Below are positions 10,124-22,953 of a stretch of 64,000 nt of DNA, in pieces. Made by a program: the position numbers and the translations under genes. Every line of letters begins with the position of its first letter. Position 1 is the stretch's first letter. The notes under the pieces are model-generated. The model did not search any database, was not told the DNA's origin, and worked only from the letters and a program-made list of their open reading frames with translations. The DNA is from Sulfurospirillum deleyianum DSM 6946 (GTDB lineage Bacteria > Campylobacterota > Campylobacteria > Campylobacterales > Sulfurospirillaceae). The DNA is taken from contig NC_013512.1 of assembly GCF_000024885.1 (NCBI RefSeq), positions 1,674,001 to 1,738,000 on the forward strand, written 5' to 3'.

Positions 10124-10303
10124 ATGGGAAAAATCAAAAAACTCTGTAGACTCAAAAAAGATGAGATAAAAGCCCTGATGAAAAAGGTGATAAAAATCGT
10201 CTCAAAACCAAAATTTATCTGTGAAAAGTGTGCACGTGTAGCAAAAGAAGAAAAATACCTCTGTCATGCACTCGTACTCAAAATCAAAAAGGAGAAACTA
10301 TAA
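10124..10303 (+). CDS. Small basic four-cysteine protein upstream of hemH
   Basis: A 59-aa frame preceded by a very strong ribosome-binding site (AGAAGGAGG, 5 nt before the ATG). Its TAA is followed directly by the hemH ATG (TAAATG), so the two are surely co-translated. The protein is lysine-rich and has Cys8, a CxxC pair at 34 and 37 (FICEKCARV) and Cys47 (YLCHAL). This suggests a small metal- or redox-active protein. I do not know a family for it. A link to haem or iron supply is inferred only from position. Confidence 0.75.
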   Translation: MGKIKKLCRLKKDEIKALMKKVIKIVSKPKFICEKCARVAKEEKYLCHALVLKIKKEKL

Positions 10304-11242
10304 ATGGCACAAAAAGCGTTAATACTGCTCAATATGGGAGGTCCAAACAACCTCGATGAAGTGAAACTTTTTTTAACCAATATGTTCAATGATAAAAATA
10401 TTATTACAACCAAAAGTGCTTTATTACGTCGTTTTATTGCGTTTATGATTACTGCGTCACGGACAAAAAAAGCACAAGCTAATTATGCCAAACTAGGCGG
10501 TAAATCCCCATTGGTTGGCTATACACAAAAGCTGGTGGATAAACTCCAAAAAGCCCTTCCTTCTGTTCATGTCGATTTTGCGATGCGTTACACGCCCCCT
10601 TTTTGTGAAGAGGTTATTCGTAAACTCCTTGAGAAAGAGATTCATGAAGTCACTCTCTTACCGCTCTATCCACACTACTCTTCAACCACAACCAAATCAT
10701 CCGTTGAAGATTTTATGGAAGTCGCACATCTTCTTGGCTACCATGGAAAAATCAACGTGATTGATCGTTTTTATGAGGATGCCTCGTATAACCAACTTCT
10801 GATTCAAAAAATCAAAGAAACGTTAGGCAAACACGATGCTTCAAACTTTGAATTGATTTTTTCAGCCCACTCACTTCCTCAAAAAATCATCGAAAAAGGC
10901 GATCCTTACCAAAGAGAAATTGAGTTACATGTAAAGATTTTAAGTGAACTATTGGTGCAGCAAGGTATTCATTTTCACGGCATTCATCTTGCCTACCAAT
11001 CCAAACTAGGACCTCTAAAATGGTTAGAACCCTCCTTAGAGCAAAAACTCTCATCCCTTGAAAACAAAAATGCTCTGATTGTTCCTATTGCGTTTACGAT
11101 TGATAATTCAGAAACAGAGTTTGAACTGAGTATGGAGTATGCAGAAGTAGCGCACCATTTAGGCTATGAGCATTATCTGGTTGCGAAATGTCCGAATGAT
11201 GACGATGCTTTTGTCAGTGCAATTAAGGGACTTTGTTCGTAG
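10304..11242 (+). CDS. hemH: Ferrochelatase
   Basis: Inserts Fe(II) into protoporphyrin IX, the last step of protohaem synthesis, at the inner membrane face. 312 aa with LLNMGGPNNLDEVKLFL at the N-terminus, the YTPP block, catalytic-site FSAHSLPQ, YQSKLGPLKWLEP and the acidic FTIDNSETEFELSMEY region, all standard for the family. Translation is probably coupled to the 59-aa gene immediately upstream. The last 20 bp overlap the end of the convergent ftsI gene. One TTACATGTAA (10925-10934) is read as Leu-His-Val-Lys. Confidence 0.97.
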   Translation: MAQKALILLNMGGPNNLDEVKLFLTNMFNDKNIITTKSALLRRFIAFMITASRTKKAQANYAKLGGKSPLVGYTQKLVDKLQKALPSVHVDFAMRYTPPFCEEVIRKLLEKEIHEVTLLPLYPHYSSTTTKSSVEDFMEVAHLLGYHGKINVIDRFYEDASYNQLLIQKIKETLGKHDASNFELIFSAHSLPQKIIEKGDPYQREIELHVKILSELLVQQGIHFHGIHLAYQSKLGPLKWLEPSLEQKLSSLENKNALIVPIAFTIDNSETEFELSMEYAEVAHHLGYEHYLVAKCPNDDDAFVSAIKGLCS

Positions 11243-13022
11243 CTTCTTTTATTTGAATCTCAGAAGACGGCGTTAAATAGCCGTTTTCTACCAATTTTTC
11301 CACCACTTCTTTAAAGACAGGCACCGCACTTTGCGCCGCAAAATAAGCATGCCTTTTTTTCGCTTCTCGTACCAAAACACCTACCGTATAATGGTTGGTT
11401 TTATCGTTCACAAATCCAAAGAAAGAGCCGTTGTAACTGCGTACGTATTCACCACCTTCTGCAATATGCGCCGTCCCCGTTTTCCCACCAATTTCAAGCC
11501 CATCCATACGGGTTCCTTTTGCCGTACCTTCTTGAACAACTTTGATAAGAATTTTTTGTATCCGTTTTGCGACAGCCACAGGCACCACTTGATTCACAGG
11601 AGGTTTTTCAGGAAAAAGCTCTTGCCCTGAAGGAGAGACAATTTTTTTGACTAAATGGGGCGTTGAAATGCGTCCATTGTTGTTAAACACACTGTACGCT
11701 TTTAAAATTTGTATAAAAGTGGCATTCATACCATATCCATACGCAACGGTTGCTTTATAAATTGCAGCATTAAAACGATTCATCGCAGGAATCACACCAG
11801 GATTTTCAAACGGCAAATCCACACCACTTCTAAGCGAAAATCCAAAATCTTTTAGTCCCTGATAAAACTCAACCGCATCAAGCTTTTGTGCTAAAATAGC
11901 TGTTCCTACATTGCTCGATTCAACAATAACGCCTTCTGCTGTTAACGTATCTGCTTTATGGGTATCTTTAATGATTTTTTTACCCAATTTATAACTACCA
12001 CCATGGACATTAACAATGTCATACGGATTGACTTTATTGGCTTTTAAAAGAAGAGCAAAGGCTATCGGTTTTAAAACCGAACCGGGTTCGTAGATATACT
12101 CTACGGCGGATATATTTAACGCCCCATAATCTTTCTTTTCAATCAGATCAGGATTAAAACGGTTGCTAGAGGCTAACGTTACAAGTTCTCCCGTTTCACT
12201 GTTCATAACGGCAACCATAATCTCTTTAGCGTCTAATTCATTTTTGTGTTTGTCCAAAAGATTTTCAAGAATTTTTTGCATTCGTAAAGAGATGGTTAAA
12301 TGGACATCATACCCATCAAAACGTCTCTCAGAAAAGCTATTTCCATCCAAAATAATCGTATTTGCAATATCACGAGCCCCCGTCACTAAAGAGTCTTGTA
12401 CCGAAGAAAGTTTATCTTCATAATAACGCTCAATGCCCTTAACACCTGTTGTTTTGGTAATATTTTTATACTCTTTTTTTCGTACATACCCCAAAATAGG
12501 TGTTGCCGAATCAACAGAGGGATAAACCCTATCCTCACCACTTTCAACAATACTTAACCCATGTAAAAAAGCCACACCCGTTTTAGGATCTTCAAAACTT
12601 CGGAAGACTCCTAATTTATAAAGTTTACGAGAGAGTTCTTGAAGGTATTTTGCATTTTTTGAATTAATACGATAAGAGAGAATGGTATTGCCCACATTAC
12701 TTTTTAGGGTTGCGGCAACGGCTTTAGGGTCATCCCCACTGTAAAGTGAGTAGAGTTTAACAAACAAATCCACTTTTTTAGGGTCAATATTTCGGGTATC
12801 CACAGACGCTTTGTAGAGTTTTTGACTTGTCGCTAACTTAAAACCATCCGCACTAATAATATTTCCACGCAATGCATGATTGACCTCTTTGTGTTCTAAA
12901 CGAGGAAGCCTTCTATCAATGGTTGCCCAATAAAAAAGGGTTCCTAAAAAAATAAGAAACCCTAAAAGTACAACAACAAATAAAAAAAGAATTTTGATTT
13001 TTTTAGCGTCAGAGTGTTCCAT
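11223..13022 (-). CDS. ftsI: Peptidoglycan transpeptidase FtsI (PBP3 / class B PBP)
   Basis: Monofunctional D,D-transpeptidase of the division septum, partner of FtsW. One N-terminal TM (about 10-33), a dimerisation/pedestal domain, then the catalytic domain with SVLK (Ser315-Lys318), SSN (369-371) and KTGT (514-517), counting from ATG 13022. A TTG at 13031 would add three residues, but neither start has a clear Shine-Dalgarno sequence. It is last in flgB-flgC-fliE-ftsI, the same arrangement as in Helicobacter, so a division enzyme may share a flagellar promoter. ftsW, its usual partner, lies divergently 1.5 kb away. Confidence 0.94.
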   Translation of the reverse strand: MEHSDAKKIKILFLFVVVLLGFLIFLGTLFYWATIDRRLPRLEHKEVNHALRGNIISADGFKLATSQKLYKASVDTRNIDPKKVDLFVKLYSLYSGDDPKAVAATLKSNVGNTILSYRINSKNAKYLQELSRKLYKLGVFRSFEDPKTGVAFLHGLSIVESGEDRVYPSVDSATPILGYVRKKEYKNITKTTGVKGIERYYEDKLSSVQDSLVTGARDIANTIILDGNSFSERRFDGYDVHLTISLRMQKILENLLDKHKNELDAKEIMVAVMNSETGELVTLASSNRFNPDLIEKKDYGALNISAVEYIYEPGSVLKPIAFALLLKANKVNPYDIVNVHGGSYKLGKKIIKDTHKADTLTAEGVIVESSNVGTAILAQKLDAVEFYQGLKDFGFSLRSGVDLPFENPGVIPAMNRFNAAIYKATVAYGYGMNATFIQILKAYSVFNNNGRISTPHLVKKIVSPSGQELFPEKPPVNQVVPVAVAKRIQKILIKVVQEGTAKGTRMDGLEIGGKTGTAHIAEGGEYVRSYNGSFFGFVNDKTNHYTVGVLVREAKKRHAYFAAQSAVPVFKEVVEKLVENGYLTPSSEIQIKEATNKVP

Positions 13023-13034
13023 GGAGGCCAAAAA

Positions 13035-13331
13035 TTAAATTTGCGTTTTAGAGATCTCTTTATAAGCACTCAGTGCTTTATTTCGAATCTCTAACATCAA
13101 TTTCATACTGGTCTCAGCTTTGTTAATCGCAATGGCAGCTTGATGCAAATCTTTCACTTCGCCGGTGGCAAGATCTGCCATAGCACGATCCCCTTTAACT
13201 TGCGTATCGTTAATTTCATCAATAGAGTTTTGTAGAATTTTTGAAAAATCCTCTCCCACTGATTCTGTTTTCGTAAGAGTCGCATTAGAGGTATTTGTCA
13301 ATGATGAAAGTTTATCAATGCTATTGTACAT
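13035..13331 (-). CDS. fliE: Flagellar hook-basal body protein FliE
   Basis: Adapter between the MS ring and the proximal rod, exported by the flagellar type III system. 98 aa with the characteristic C-terminal helix: DLHQAAIAINKAETSMKLML then RNKALSAYKEI. It lies 20 nt after flgC and 12 nt before the ftsI ATG, in the flgB operon. Confidence 0.94.
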   Translation of the reverse strand: MYNSIDKLSSLTNTSNATLTKTESVGEDFSKILQNSIDEINDTQVKGDRAMADLATGEVKDLHQAAIAINKAETSMKLMLEIRNKALSAYKEISKTQI

Positions 13332-13351
13332 GACTTATCTCCTCACACTTT

Positions 13352-13843
13352 TTATTTTAAAATATCAATCGCACTTTGTGCAATCGCTTTTGCGCTTTGA
13401 AACGCTGAAACATTGGCTTGATAAGCTCTCGTCGCTTCAATCAAATTCGCCATTTCAATAACAGGATTAATGTTTGGATACGCCACATAACCCTCTTCGT
13501 TTGCATCAGGATGAGAAGGCTCATATTTGTAAGTAAATTCACTCTCATCACGTACCACTTTATCCACAACAACGCTCATTATAGCAGGATTGGCATTTTC
13601 TTGCAAAAAAGCGTCATCCAAGGGATTCTCGTATTCGAGCATATTATTATTTTCTGCAATTTTTTCATTGAGCGTTTTACTAAAATCAACCGCTTTAAAG
13701 ACAACATCTTTGCGCTGATACGGTCCACCCTCACTGGTGCGTGTTGTATTCGCATTGGCGATGTTAGAGCTAATCAAGTCCATACGAAACCGTTGCGCAG
13801 AGAGTCCATAACTGCTAATGTCAAAACTACTTAAATATGCCAC
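13352..13843 (-). CDS. flgC: Flagellar proximal rod protein FlgC
   Basis: Rod subunit of the flagellar basal body. The 163-aa protein has the N-terminal rod motif (FDISSYGLSAQRFRMDLISSNIAN), an EGYVAYPNINP block and the C-terminal NLIEATRAYQANVSAFQSAK. It lies 9 nt downstream of flgB and is surely in the same transcript. Confidence 0.96.
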   Translation of the reverse strand: MAYLSSFDISSYGLSAQRFRMDLISSNIANANTTRTSEGGPYQRKDVVFKAVDFSKTLNEKIAENNNMLEYENPLDDAFLQENANPAIMSVVVDKVVRDESEFTYKYEPSHPDANEEGYVAYPNINPVIEMANLIEATRAYQANVSAFQSAKAIAQSAIDILK

Positions 13844-13852
13844 TGTTTATCC

Positions 13853-14287
13853 TTATATTTTCTCAGAAGACTCTAAAACACTTTTGAAAATCAAACCATT
13901 TTTACGTAACCCTGACATCAGAGCATCAAACATCATAGCATTTTTACCCAACTCAGATGTTTCCACATCTAAATCGACCGTATTGCCATCGTTTCGAGCC
14001 ATATGCCCGTCTCTAAGATAGAGTGTCGATTTTGAACTATCAAAATCCGTGATGCCTTTTAAATGACTGGTATCTGTTTGTGCCATTTCCAATGTATCTG
14101 CGGTACTATTCTGCCCATAAATCTCTCTCTTCTTTTCAATTAAAGCACTTTCAAAATCAATATCTCGTGCCTTATAAAAAGGGGTATCAATATTGGCAAT
14201 ATTACTTGAGATAAGGTCTTGACGCATCGCTCTTGCATTCAAGCCCGCTTCTAACAACTGATTTGATTTAGAGGTAATAATCGCCAT
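13853..14287 (-). CDS. flgB: Flagellar proximal rod protein FlgB
   Basis: First gene of the flgB-flgC-fliE-ftsI unit. 144 aa with the rod signature AGLNARAMRQDLISSNIANIDTP near residues 14-36. A sigma-54 promoter at 14320-14337 lies 33 bp upstream, which fits the middle class of flagellar genes in Campylobacterota. A TTACATGTAA palindrome sits inside the predicted leader. Confidence 0.95.
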   Translation of the reverse strand: MAIITSKSNQLLEAGLNARAMRQDLISSNIANIDTPFYKARDIDFESALIEKKREIYGQNSTADTLEMAQTDTSHLKGITDFDSSKSTLYLRDGHMARNDGNTVDLDVETSELGKNAMMFDALMSGLRKNGLIFKSVLESSEKI

Positions 14288-14296
14288 GTTTAACCT

Positions 14297-14306
14297 TTAC
14301 ATGTAA
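14297..14306. repeat. TTACATGTAA palindrome in the flgB leader
   Basis: Exact copy between the sigma-54 promoter and the flgB start, about 10 bp before the ATG. It overlaps the region where the ribosome-binding site should be. Confidence 0.9.
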
Positions 14307-14319
14307 TGTGCTCTAGACA

Positions 14320-14337
14320 AGCAAATTTTATTCCAAA
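14320..14337 (-). promoter_or_regulatory. Sigma-54 (RpoN) promoter of the flgB operon
   Basis: The minus strand reads TTGGAATAAAATTTGCTT. The -24 GG and -12 GC are exactly 10 nt apart, matching the RpoN consensus. Position 33 bp before flgB and the flagellar target both support it. Confidence 0.8.
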
Positions 14338-14385
14338 TAATGCCATAATAAGGTTTAATCTATTTTAATGTACAATCTTACAAAC

Positions 14386-14551
14386 TAGACTTCTTGCATC
14401 ACCCTTGAAAAGATAAAGAGTTTATTTAGAGTGCATTAATTTTTAAAACTCAAAATTGAGTCATAGCCGTAGCTATGGCGATGTTTTTAGTTTTAAAAAG
14501 TGATGTACTATAAGCGATACTCTTTTTTCAATGGGTTATGAAAGAGGTCTA
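14386..14551. repeat. MITE-like 166-bp imperfect palindrome between flgB and ftsW
   Basis: The left end reads TAGACTTCTTGCATCACCC; the reverse complement of the right end reads TAGACCTCTTTCATAACCC (16 of 19 match). Similarity continues inward with small gaps (TTGAAAA, ATTTTTAAAACT against CTTTTTAAAACT, CATAGC), so nearly the whole element folds on itself around the central GCCGTAGCTATGGC. It contains no gene. I found no second copy in the window. Confidence 0.7.
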
Positions 14552-14577
14552 CTATATCATTAACTTTTTAAGAAGCC

Positions 14578-15738
14578 ATGGAAACAGATAAAATACTTTT
14601 TTCACTTTGTACTTTTGCCATTTTTGTAGGGATTGTTTTTTCACTCTCCTTACCTGTGTTTACAACCCTTTTTTTCGACTATTCAGAATATCACTTTTTT
14701 ATTCGACAGTTTGCAGTCGGCATGATTTGCGTGACAGTCATGTGGATGCTCTCCCAACTCGATCCTGATAAATTCCTCAGTACGATTGGGTTTACGATTT
14801 TTTTGAGTTGTCTTTTTTTAATGGGCATTATGCACTACCTTCCCGAATCTCTTGTCACTTCCGCAGGTGGTGCAAAACGGTGGATTCGTCTTCCAGGTTT
14901 TTCACTCGCTCCTGTTGAATTTTTCAAAATAGGATTTGTCTATTTTCTTGCATGGAGTTTTGCGAGAAAGCTTAACAACAATAAAAAAACGCTCACGGAA
15001 GAAATCAAACTCATCTTGCCTTATATCGCTGTTTTTATTTTGGTTATTTATCTCATTGCTGTGATGCAAAACGATTTAGGACAAGTGGTTGTTCTTGCAT
15101 TAACCCTCGCAGTAATGGCATTTTTCGCAGGAACCAGCTTACAACTCTTTATGTTAGCCATTTTAGGCTCTGTGTTTGTCTTTTTAATTGCTATTTTTAG
15201 CTCAACTCACCGTATTATTCGTATTAAAACATGGTGGGCAACCATACAAAACATGGTGCTCTCACTTTTTCCTGAGAGTATTGCCTCCGTTTTAAGAGTC
15301 GAAGATGCTCCTGAACCCTATCAAATTTCGCACTCCTTAAATGCCATTAAACACGGTGGCGTTTTTGGCGAAGGTATTGGCAATGGAATGCTTAAACTAG
15401 GCTACTTAAGTGAAGTTCATACCGATTTCGTTTTAGCGGGTATTGCTGAAGAGATGGGTGCGCTAGGCGTTACGGTACTTACTCTCGTAATTATTACCAT
15501 TATTTATCGTATTTTTAAGATTGCCTCACGAAGCCCTAATAAGGTCTATTATCTTTTCTCTTTAGGCATAGGTCTGCTCATCGTCTTTTCATTTTTGATG
15601 AATTCGTATGGCATTACCTCTATTACACCCATTAAAGGTATCTCTGTTCCTTTTATAAGCTATGGAGGAAGTTCTATCTTAGCGCTTTCTGTTGGCATTG
15701 GAATGGTACTTATGATTAGTAAAAAGGCAAAATTATGA
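14578..15738 (+). CDS. ftsW: SEDS-family peptidoglycan glycosyltransferase FtsW
   Basis: Polytopic inner-membrane lipid II polymerase of the divisome. 386 aa with about ten TM segments and the SEDS landmarks: GGAKRWIRLPGFSLAPVEFFKI near residue 100, NDLGQ in the middle, and the C-terminal KGISVPFISYGGSS. It overlaps murG by an ATGA. Divergent from the flgB-ftsI operon, which gives the same ftsW/ftsI neighbourhood as Helicobacter. RodA is the alternative assignment; linkage to murG and ftsI favours FtsW. Confidence 0.9.
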   Translation: METDKILFSLCTFAIFVGIVFSLSLPVFTTLFFDYSEYHFFIRQFAVGMICVTVMWMLSQLDPDKFLSTIGFTIFLSCLFLMGIMHYLPESLVTSAGGAKRWIRLPGFSLAPVEFFKIGFVYFLAWSFARKLNNNKKTLTEEIKLILPYIAVFILVIYLIAVMQNDLGQVVVLALTLAVMAFFAGTSLQLFMLAILGSVFVFLIAIFSSTHRIIRIKTWWATIQNMVLSLFPESIASVLRVEDAPEPYQISHSLNAIKHGGVFGEGIGNGMLKLGYLSEVHTDFVLAGIAEEMGALGVTVLTLVIITIIYRIFKIASRSPNKVYYLFSLGIGLLIVFSFLMNSYGITSITPIKGISVPFISYGGSSILALSVGIGMVLMISKKAKL

Positions 15739-16763
15739 TAGCAATTACAGGAGGAGGAACTGGAGGGCACTTAGCGATTGCAAAAGCCATCAAAGAAGAA
15801 CTCAATCGCCGTGGCATAAAACCCATTTACATTGGTTCTACCTCAGGTCAAGATAAAAGCTGGTTTGAAAACGATGACGGATTTGAAGCAAGCTATTTTT
15901 TAGAGAGTCAAGGCATTGTCAACAAAAAGGGTCTCACGAAACTCTTTTCACTCTTAAATATCATCCGTTCTGCTTTTACATGTAAAAAACTTTTTGCCAA
16001 ACATCACATTCATGCAATCTTTTCTGTAGGAGGCTATTCTGCAGCCCCTGCTTCTATCGGAGCGCTTCTTTTAGGACGACCTCTTTATATCCATGAACAA
16101 AATGCTATTCATGGTAAACTTAATGCTGTGTTGAAACCTTTTGCAAAAGCTTTTTTTAGCTCGTATGATACACAAGCAACCTACACAAACTACCCTGTAA
16201 ATCAAATTTTTTTCACACTTGCAAAAGAACATCACACCCTTCAAACGATTATCTTCTTAGGAGGAAGTCAAGGTGCAGCATTTATCAACCAACTGGCGCT
16301 AAAAATGGCAAAAATACTTCATAAGGATGGCATTTCTATTATTCATCAAACAGGAATCAAAGAGTTTGCAACAATCCAAGATTTTTATAAACAAGAAGGT
16401 ATTCCCGCAGATGTGTTCGCTTTTTCTAAAGAAATAGCCAACAAATTACGTCATGCCGATTTTGCAATCAGCCGTTCAGGCGCAAGTACGTTGTGGGAAC
16501 TGTGTGCGGCAAAAATTCCAGCTCTTTTTATTCCCTATCCACATGCAGCAGCTAATCATCAATATTTTAACGCAAAAGTGCTTGAAGAGAAAAACTTAGC
16601 ACTGCTTCTGGAACAAAAAGAGTTATATGATGTTGAAGAAGTCTATCAAAAAATAAAAACACTAGATTTAAATAAAATTTCTCAAGAACTTGATACTATG
16701 ATTCAGCCCAATGGTGCTAAGGAAATTGTTGATACTATATTACAAACATTACCCAAGGAGTAA
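15735..16763 (+). CDS. murG: UDP-GlcNAc:lipid I N-acetylglucosaminyltransferase MurG
   Basis: Peripheral inner-membrane GT28 enzyme that makes lipid II from lipid I. 342 aa. Glycine loops ITGGGTGGHLAIAK at the N-terminus and FLGGSQGA in the second domain, HEQNAIHGKLN, and the donor-site SRSGASTLWE are clear. It starts in the ATGA overlap with ftsW and is followed by the GNAT gene after 2 nt. A TTTACATGTAAA at 15975-15986 encodes Phe-Thr-Cys-Lys. Confidence 0.96.
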   Translation: MIAITGGGTGGHLAIAKAIKEELNRRGIKPIYIGSTSGQDKSWFENDDGFEASYFLESQGIVNKKGLTKLFSLLNIIRSAFTCKKLFAKHHIHAIFSVGGYSAAPASIGALLLGRPLYIHEQNAIHGKLNAVLKPFAKAFFSSYDTQATYTNYPVNQIFFTLAKEHHTLQTIIFLGGSQGAAFINQLALKMAKILHKDGISIIHQTGIKEFATIQDFYKQEGIPADVFAFSKEIANKLRHADFAISRSGASTLWELCAAKIPALFIPYPHAAANHQYFNAKVLEEKNLALLLEQKELYDVEEVYQKIKTLDLNKISQELDTMIQPNGAKEIVDTILQTLPKE

Positions 16764-16765
16764 CT

Positions 16766-17224
16766 ATGTTAAAAGAGCTTATCGTTCGTATTGCAACCCG
16801 AGATGATGCCACAAAAATTGCAGAATTTAATGTTCTTTTTGCCAAAGAAACGATTAATAAAAATATCCCCTTAGCATTAACCACAGAAGGCGTTCATCAA
16901 GTCTTCGCAAAATTTCACAATGGTTTTTATCTGCTCGCTTCTCTGAATGAGACGATTGTAGGTATGACAATGATTACACGTGAATGGAGCGACTGGAGTA
17001 ATGGAGCTTTCTACTGTATTCAAAGTATTTTTGTAACAGACCATAAGCATGAAAAAGAGATTCATGATGCGCTCTTAGAAAAAGCAAAAACATTAGCAAA
17101 AGAACATTATGATGTATGTGGAATACGCTTATATGTCCATAAAGATGATAAAGAGACACAAAAAATGTATGAAGAGTTAGGATTACAAAAAACACCATAC
17201 AGACTATTTGAAGAATTATTTTAA
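16766..17224 (+). CDS. GNAT-family N-acetyltransferase
   Basis: 152-aa GCN5-related acetyltransferase. The fold is visible as the N-terminal VRIATRDDATKIAEF, a central strand ASLNETIVGMTMI and the C-terminal CGIRLYVHKDDKETQKMYEELGL. It is third after ftsW-murG with a 2-nt gap, so it is probably co-transcribed. The substrate is unknown. The acetyl-CoA-binding loop is not canonical (IFVTDHKHEKEIHDALL in place of a Q/RxxGxG/A motif), so acyl-CoA binding should be confirmed. Confidence 0.8.
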   Translation: MLKELIVRIATRDDATKIAEFNVLFAKETINKNIPLALTTEGVHQVFAKFHNGFYLLASLNETIVGMTMITREWSDWSNGAFYCIQSIFVTDHKHEKEIHDALLEKAKTLAKEHYDVCGIRLYVHKDDKETQKMYEELGLQKTPYRLFEELF

Positions 17225-17229
17225 GGAAG

Positions 17230-17306
17230 TGGTGCGCTCGAAGGGACTCGAACCCCTGACCGTTGGTACCGCAAACCAATGCTCTATCCATCTGAGCTAC
17301 GAACGC
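17230..17306 (-). tRNA. tRNA-Arg (GCG anticodon as read)
   Basis: 77 nt with acceptor stem GCGTTCG/CGAGCGC, D-loop TAGCTCAGATGGATAGAGC, anticodon arm TTGGT-TTGCGGT-ACCAA giving GCG, TTCGAAC T-loop and an encoded CCA. It lies 39 bp after the 5S gene of the first rRNA operon on the same strand and outside the duplicated segment. It is probably part of that transcript. The second operon has no such tRNA. Confidence 0.88.
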
Positions 17307-17344
17307 ACATCATTTATTTTTGAGTTAAATCATAAGGAGATACG

Positions 17345-17463
17345 AACTGGCAGCGACCTACGTTTCCATCCCAGTAAGGGAGAGTATTATCGGCGATGAA
17401 GAGCTTAGCTTCCTGGTTCGAAATGGGACAGGGCGTTTCCTCTTCTCTAGAGCCACCAGAATC
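17345..17463 (-). rRNA. rrf: 5S ribosomal RNA, copy 1
   Basis: The minus strand carries the conserved core CCCATTTCGAACCAGGAAGC and the complementary ends CTGGTGGC...GCTGCCAG. Boundaries are approximate to a few bases. Confidence 0.9.
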
Positions 17464-17599
17464 GTGAATTAAATCTATTTAGCAGTATAGCGAAATAGGC
17501 TTAATTCACCATTCTTCAGGTGAGTTTAAAATTGTCTAGTCAACAAAGCGCTTTACACTTAATAAGGAAGTGAAATAGCATTATCATACGTAATAATAT

Positions 17600-20512
<2,913 letters not shown>

Positions 20513-20642
20513 GTATTCTAATGCACATTTCACTCCCTTATTAAATGTAATGAAACATTAAACAAGTTGTAAATTGTTTTTTTTGCGTTTTGTTGACTTT
20601 GACAATAATAATTTAAATAACATCTTTATGTTCTTTCATCAA

Positions 20643-20666
20643 ATGGCAAAGCCATCTTAAAGAACC
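20643..20666 (-). promoter_or_regulatory. boxA-hairpin antitermination module in the 16S-23S spacer, copy 1
   Basis: In transcript order: boxA-like GGTTCTTTAAGA (20655-20666), then hairpin ATGGC-TTT-GCCAT (20643-20655). The same boxA with a different stem and the same TTT loop occurs in the operon leader. Confidence 0.6.
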
Positions 20667-20746
20667 AAACCTAAAGCACAACGCACATGCATCGTATCAT
20701 AAGTTTTAGAACACAAACTTAGACTAAAAAAGTCTAATAACAACTC

Positions 20747-20756
20747 TTACATGTAA
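20747..20756. repeat. TTACATGTAA palindrome in the tRNA-Ala/23S spacer, copy 1
   Basis: The only place where the palindrome enters the rRNA operon: 54 bp downstream of tRNA-Ala in transcript order. The mature rRNA genes contain none. Confidence 0.9.
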
Positions 20757-20809
20757 AAACTGTTATTAAACTTCTTAAGATCTTCTTGAACAATGTTTAC
20801 CATAAAAAA

Positions 20810-20885
20810 TGGTGGAGAATAGCGGGATCGAACCGCTGACCTCCTGCGTGCAAAGCAGGCGCTCTCCCAGCTGAGCTAATTCCCC
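20810..20885 (-). tRNA. tRNA-Ala (TGC)
   Basis: 76 nt in the 16S-23S spacer. Acceptor GGGGAAT/ATTCTCC, anticodon loop TTTGCAC giving TGC, GGTTCGATCC T-arm and encoded CCA. Confidence 0.95.
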
Positions 20886-20886
20886 A

Positions 20887-20963
20887 TGGTGGGCTTAAGA
20901 GGACTCGAACCTCTGACCTTACCCTTATCAGGGGTACGCTCTAACCACCTGAGCTATAAGCCC
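20887..20963 (-). tRNA. tRNA-Ile (GAT)
   Basis: 77 nt. Acceptor GGGCTTA/TAAGCCC, anticodon loop CTGATAA giving GAT, encoded CCA. It is separated from tRNA-Ala by one base. Confidence 0.95.
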
Positions 20964-21052
20964 CTCTTTCATTCAATCTCTCAAAACTAAATAAGCAACC
21001 AAGCCATTCTCGCCCGAGACACCATTGTGAGATAGTGTCTCTTATACTCTAG

Positions 21053-22558
<1,506 letters not shown>

Positions 22559-22892
22559 TAAGTTTGTTCTTTTAGCAGACAGCAAAGCTGTCTTAAAGAA
22601 CCAAATACTAAAGCACGAAGCAAAGCTTCTGTATCTTAAGTATCCTTCATAAATGAAGTGTTGATTATTATCTCTTTGTTTTTGAAGAGGTGATAATCTC
22701 TTACTTTTTTGCGTCCTGGCTTTGGTCGCTTATTTAGATTTCAAAGATTGAATTTAACATTGTTAAAATGGTAATGAACGTGAAGCAAATTCCCTACTTT
22801 GGGTACTTCTCTTTAACCCCGTTCTCTCAAACGAGGACGAAATTATATGGCAATACACCTTAAAAGAAGGTTAAAAGAATAAGAAGACTCTT
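22559..22892 (-). promoter_or_regulatory. rRNA operon promoter and leader, copy 1
   Basis: A gene-free stretch upstream of 16S. The probable -10 box TATAAT lies at 22842-22847 with no strong -35. Near the 16S start the transcript would carry boxA GGTTCTTTAAGA (22591-22602) followed by the hairpin AGACAGC-TTT-GCTGTCT (22577-22593). About 240 bp of AT-rich leader separates promoter and boxA. Confidence 0.65.
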
Positions 22893-22953
22893 ACTCTTTT
22901 ATCTAAGAGAATATAAAGCTCTTTATCTTTAAAAAATAGACTCTTTAAGCTTT

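Noticed and set aside
11223-11242. 20-bp overlap of convergent hemH and ftsI as a sign of a frameshift
   Set aside because: Both C-termini look natural and the overlap is small, as is common in compact genomes.
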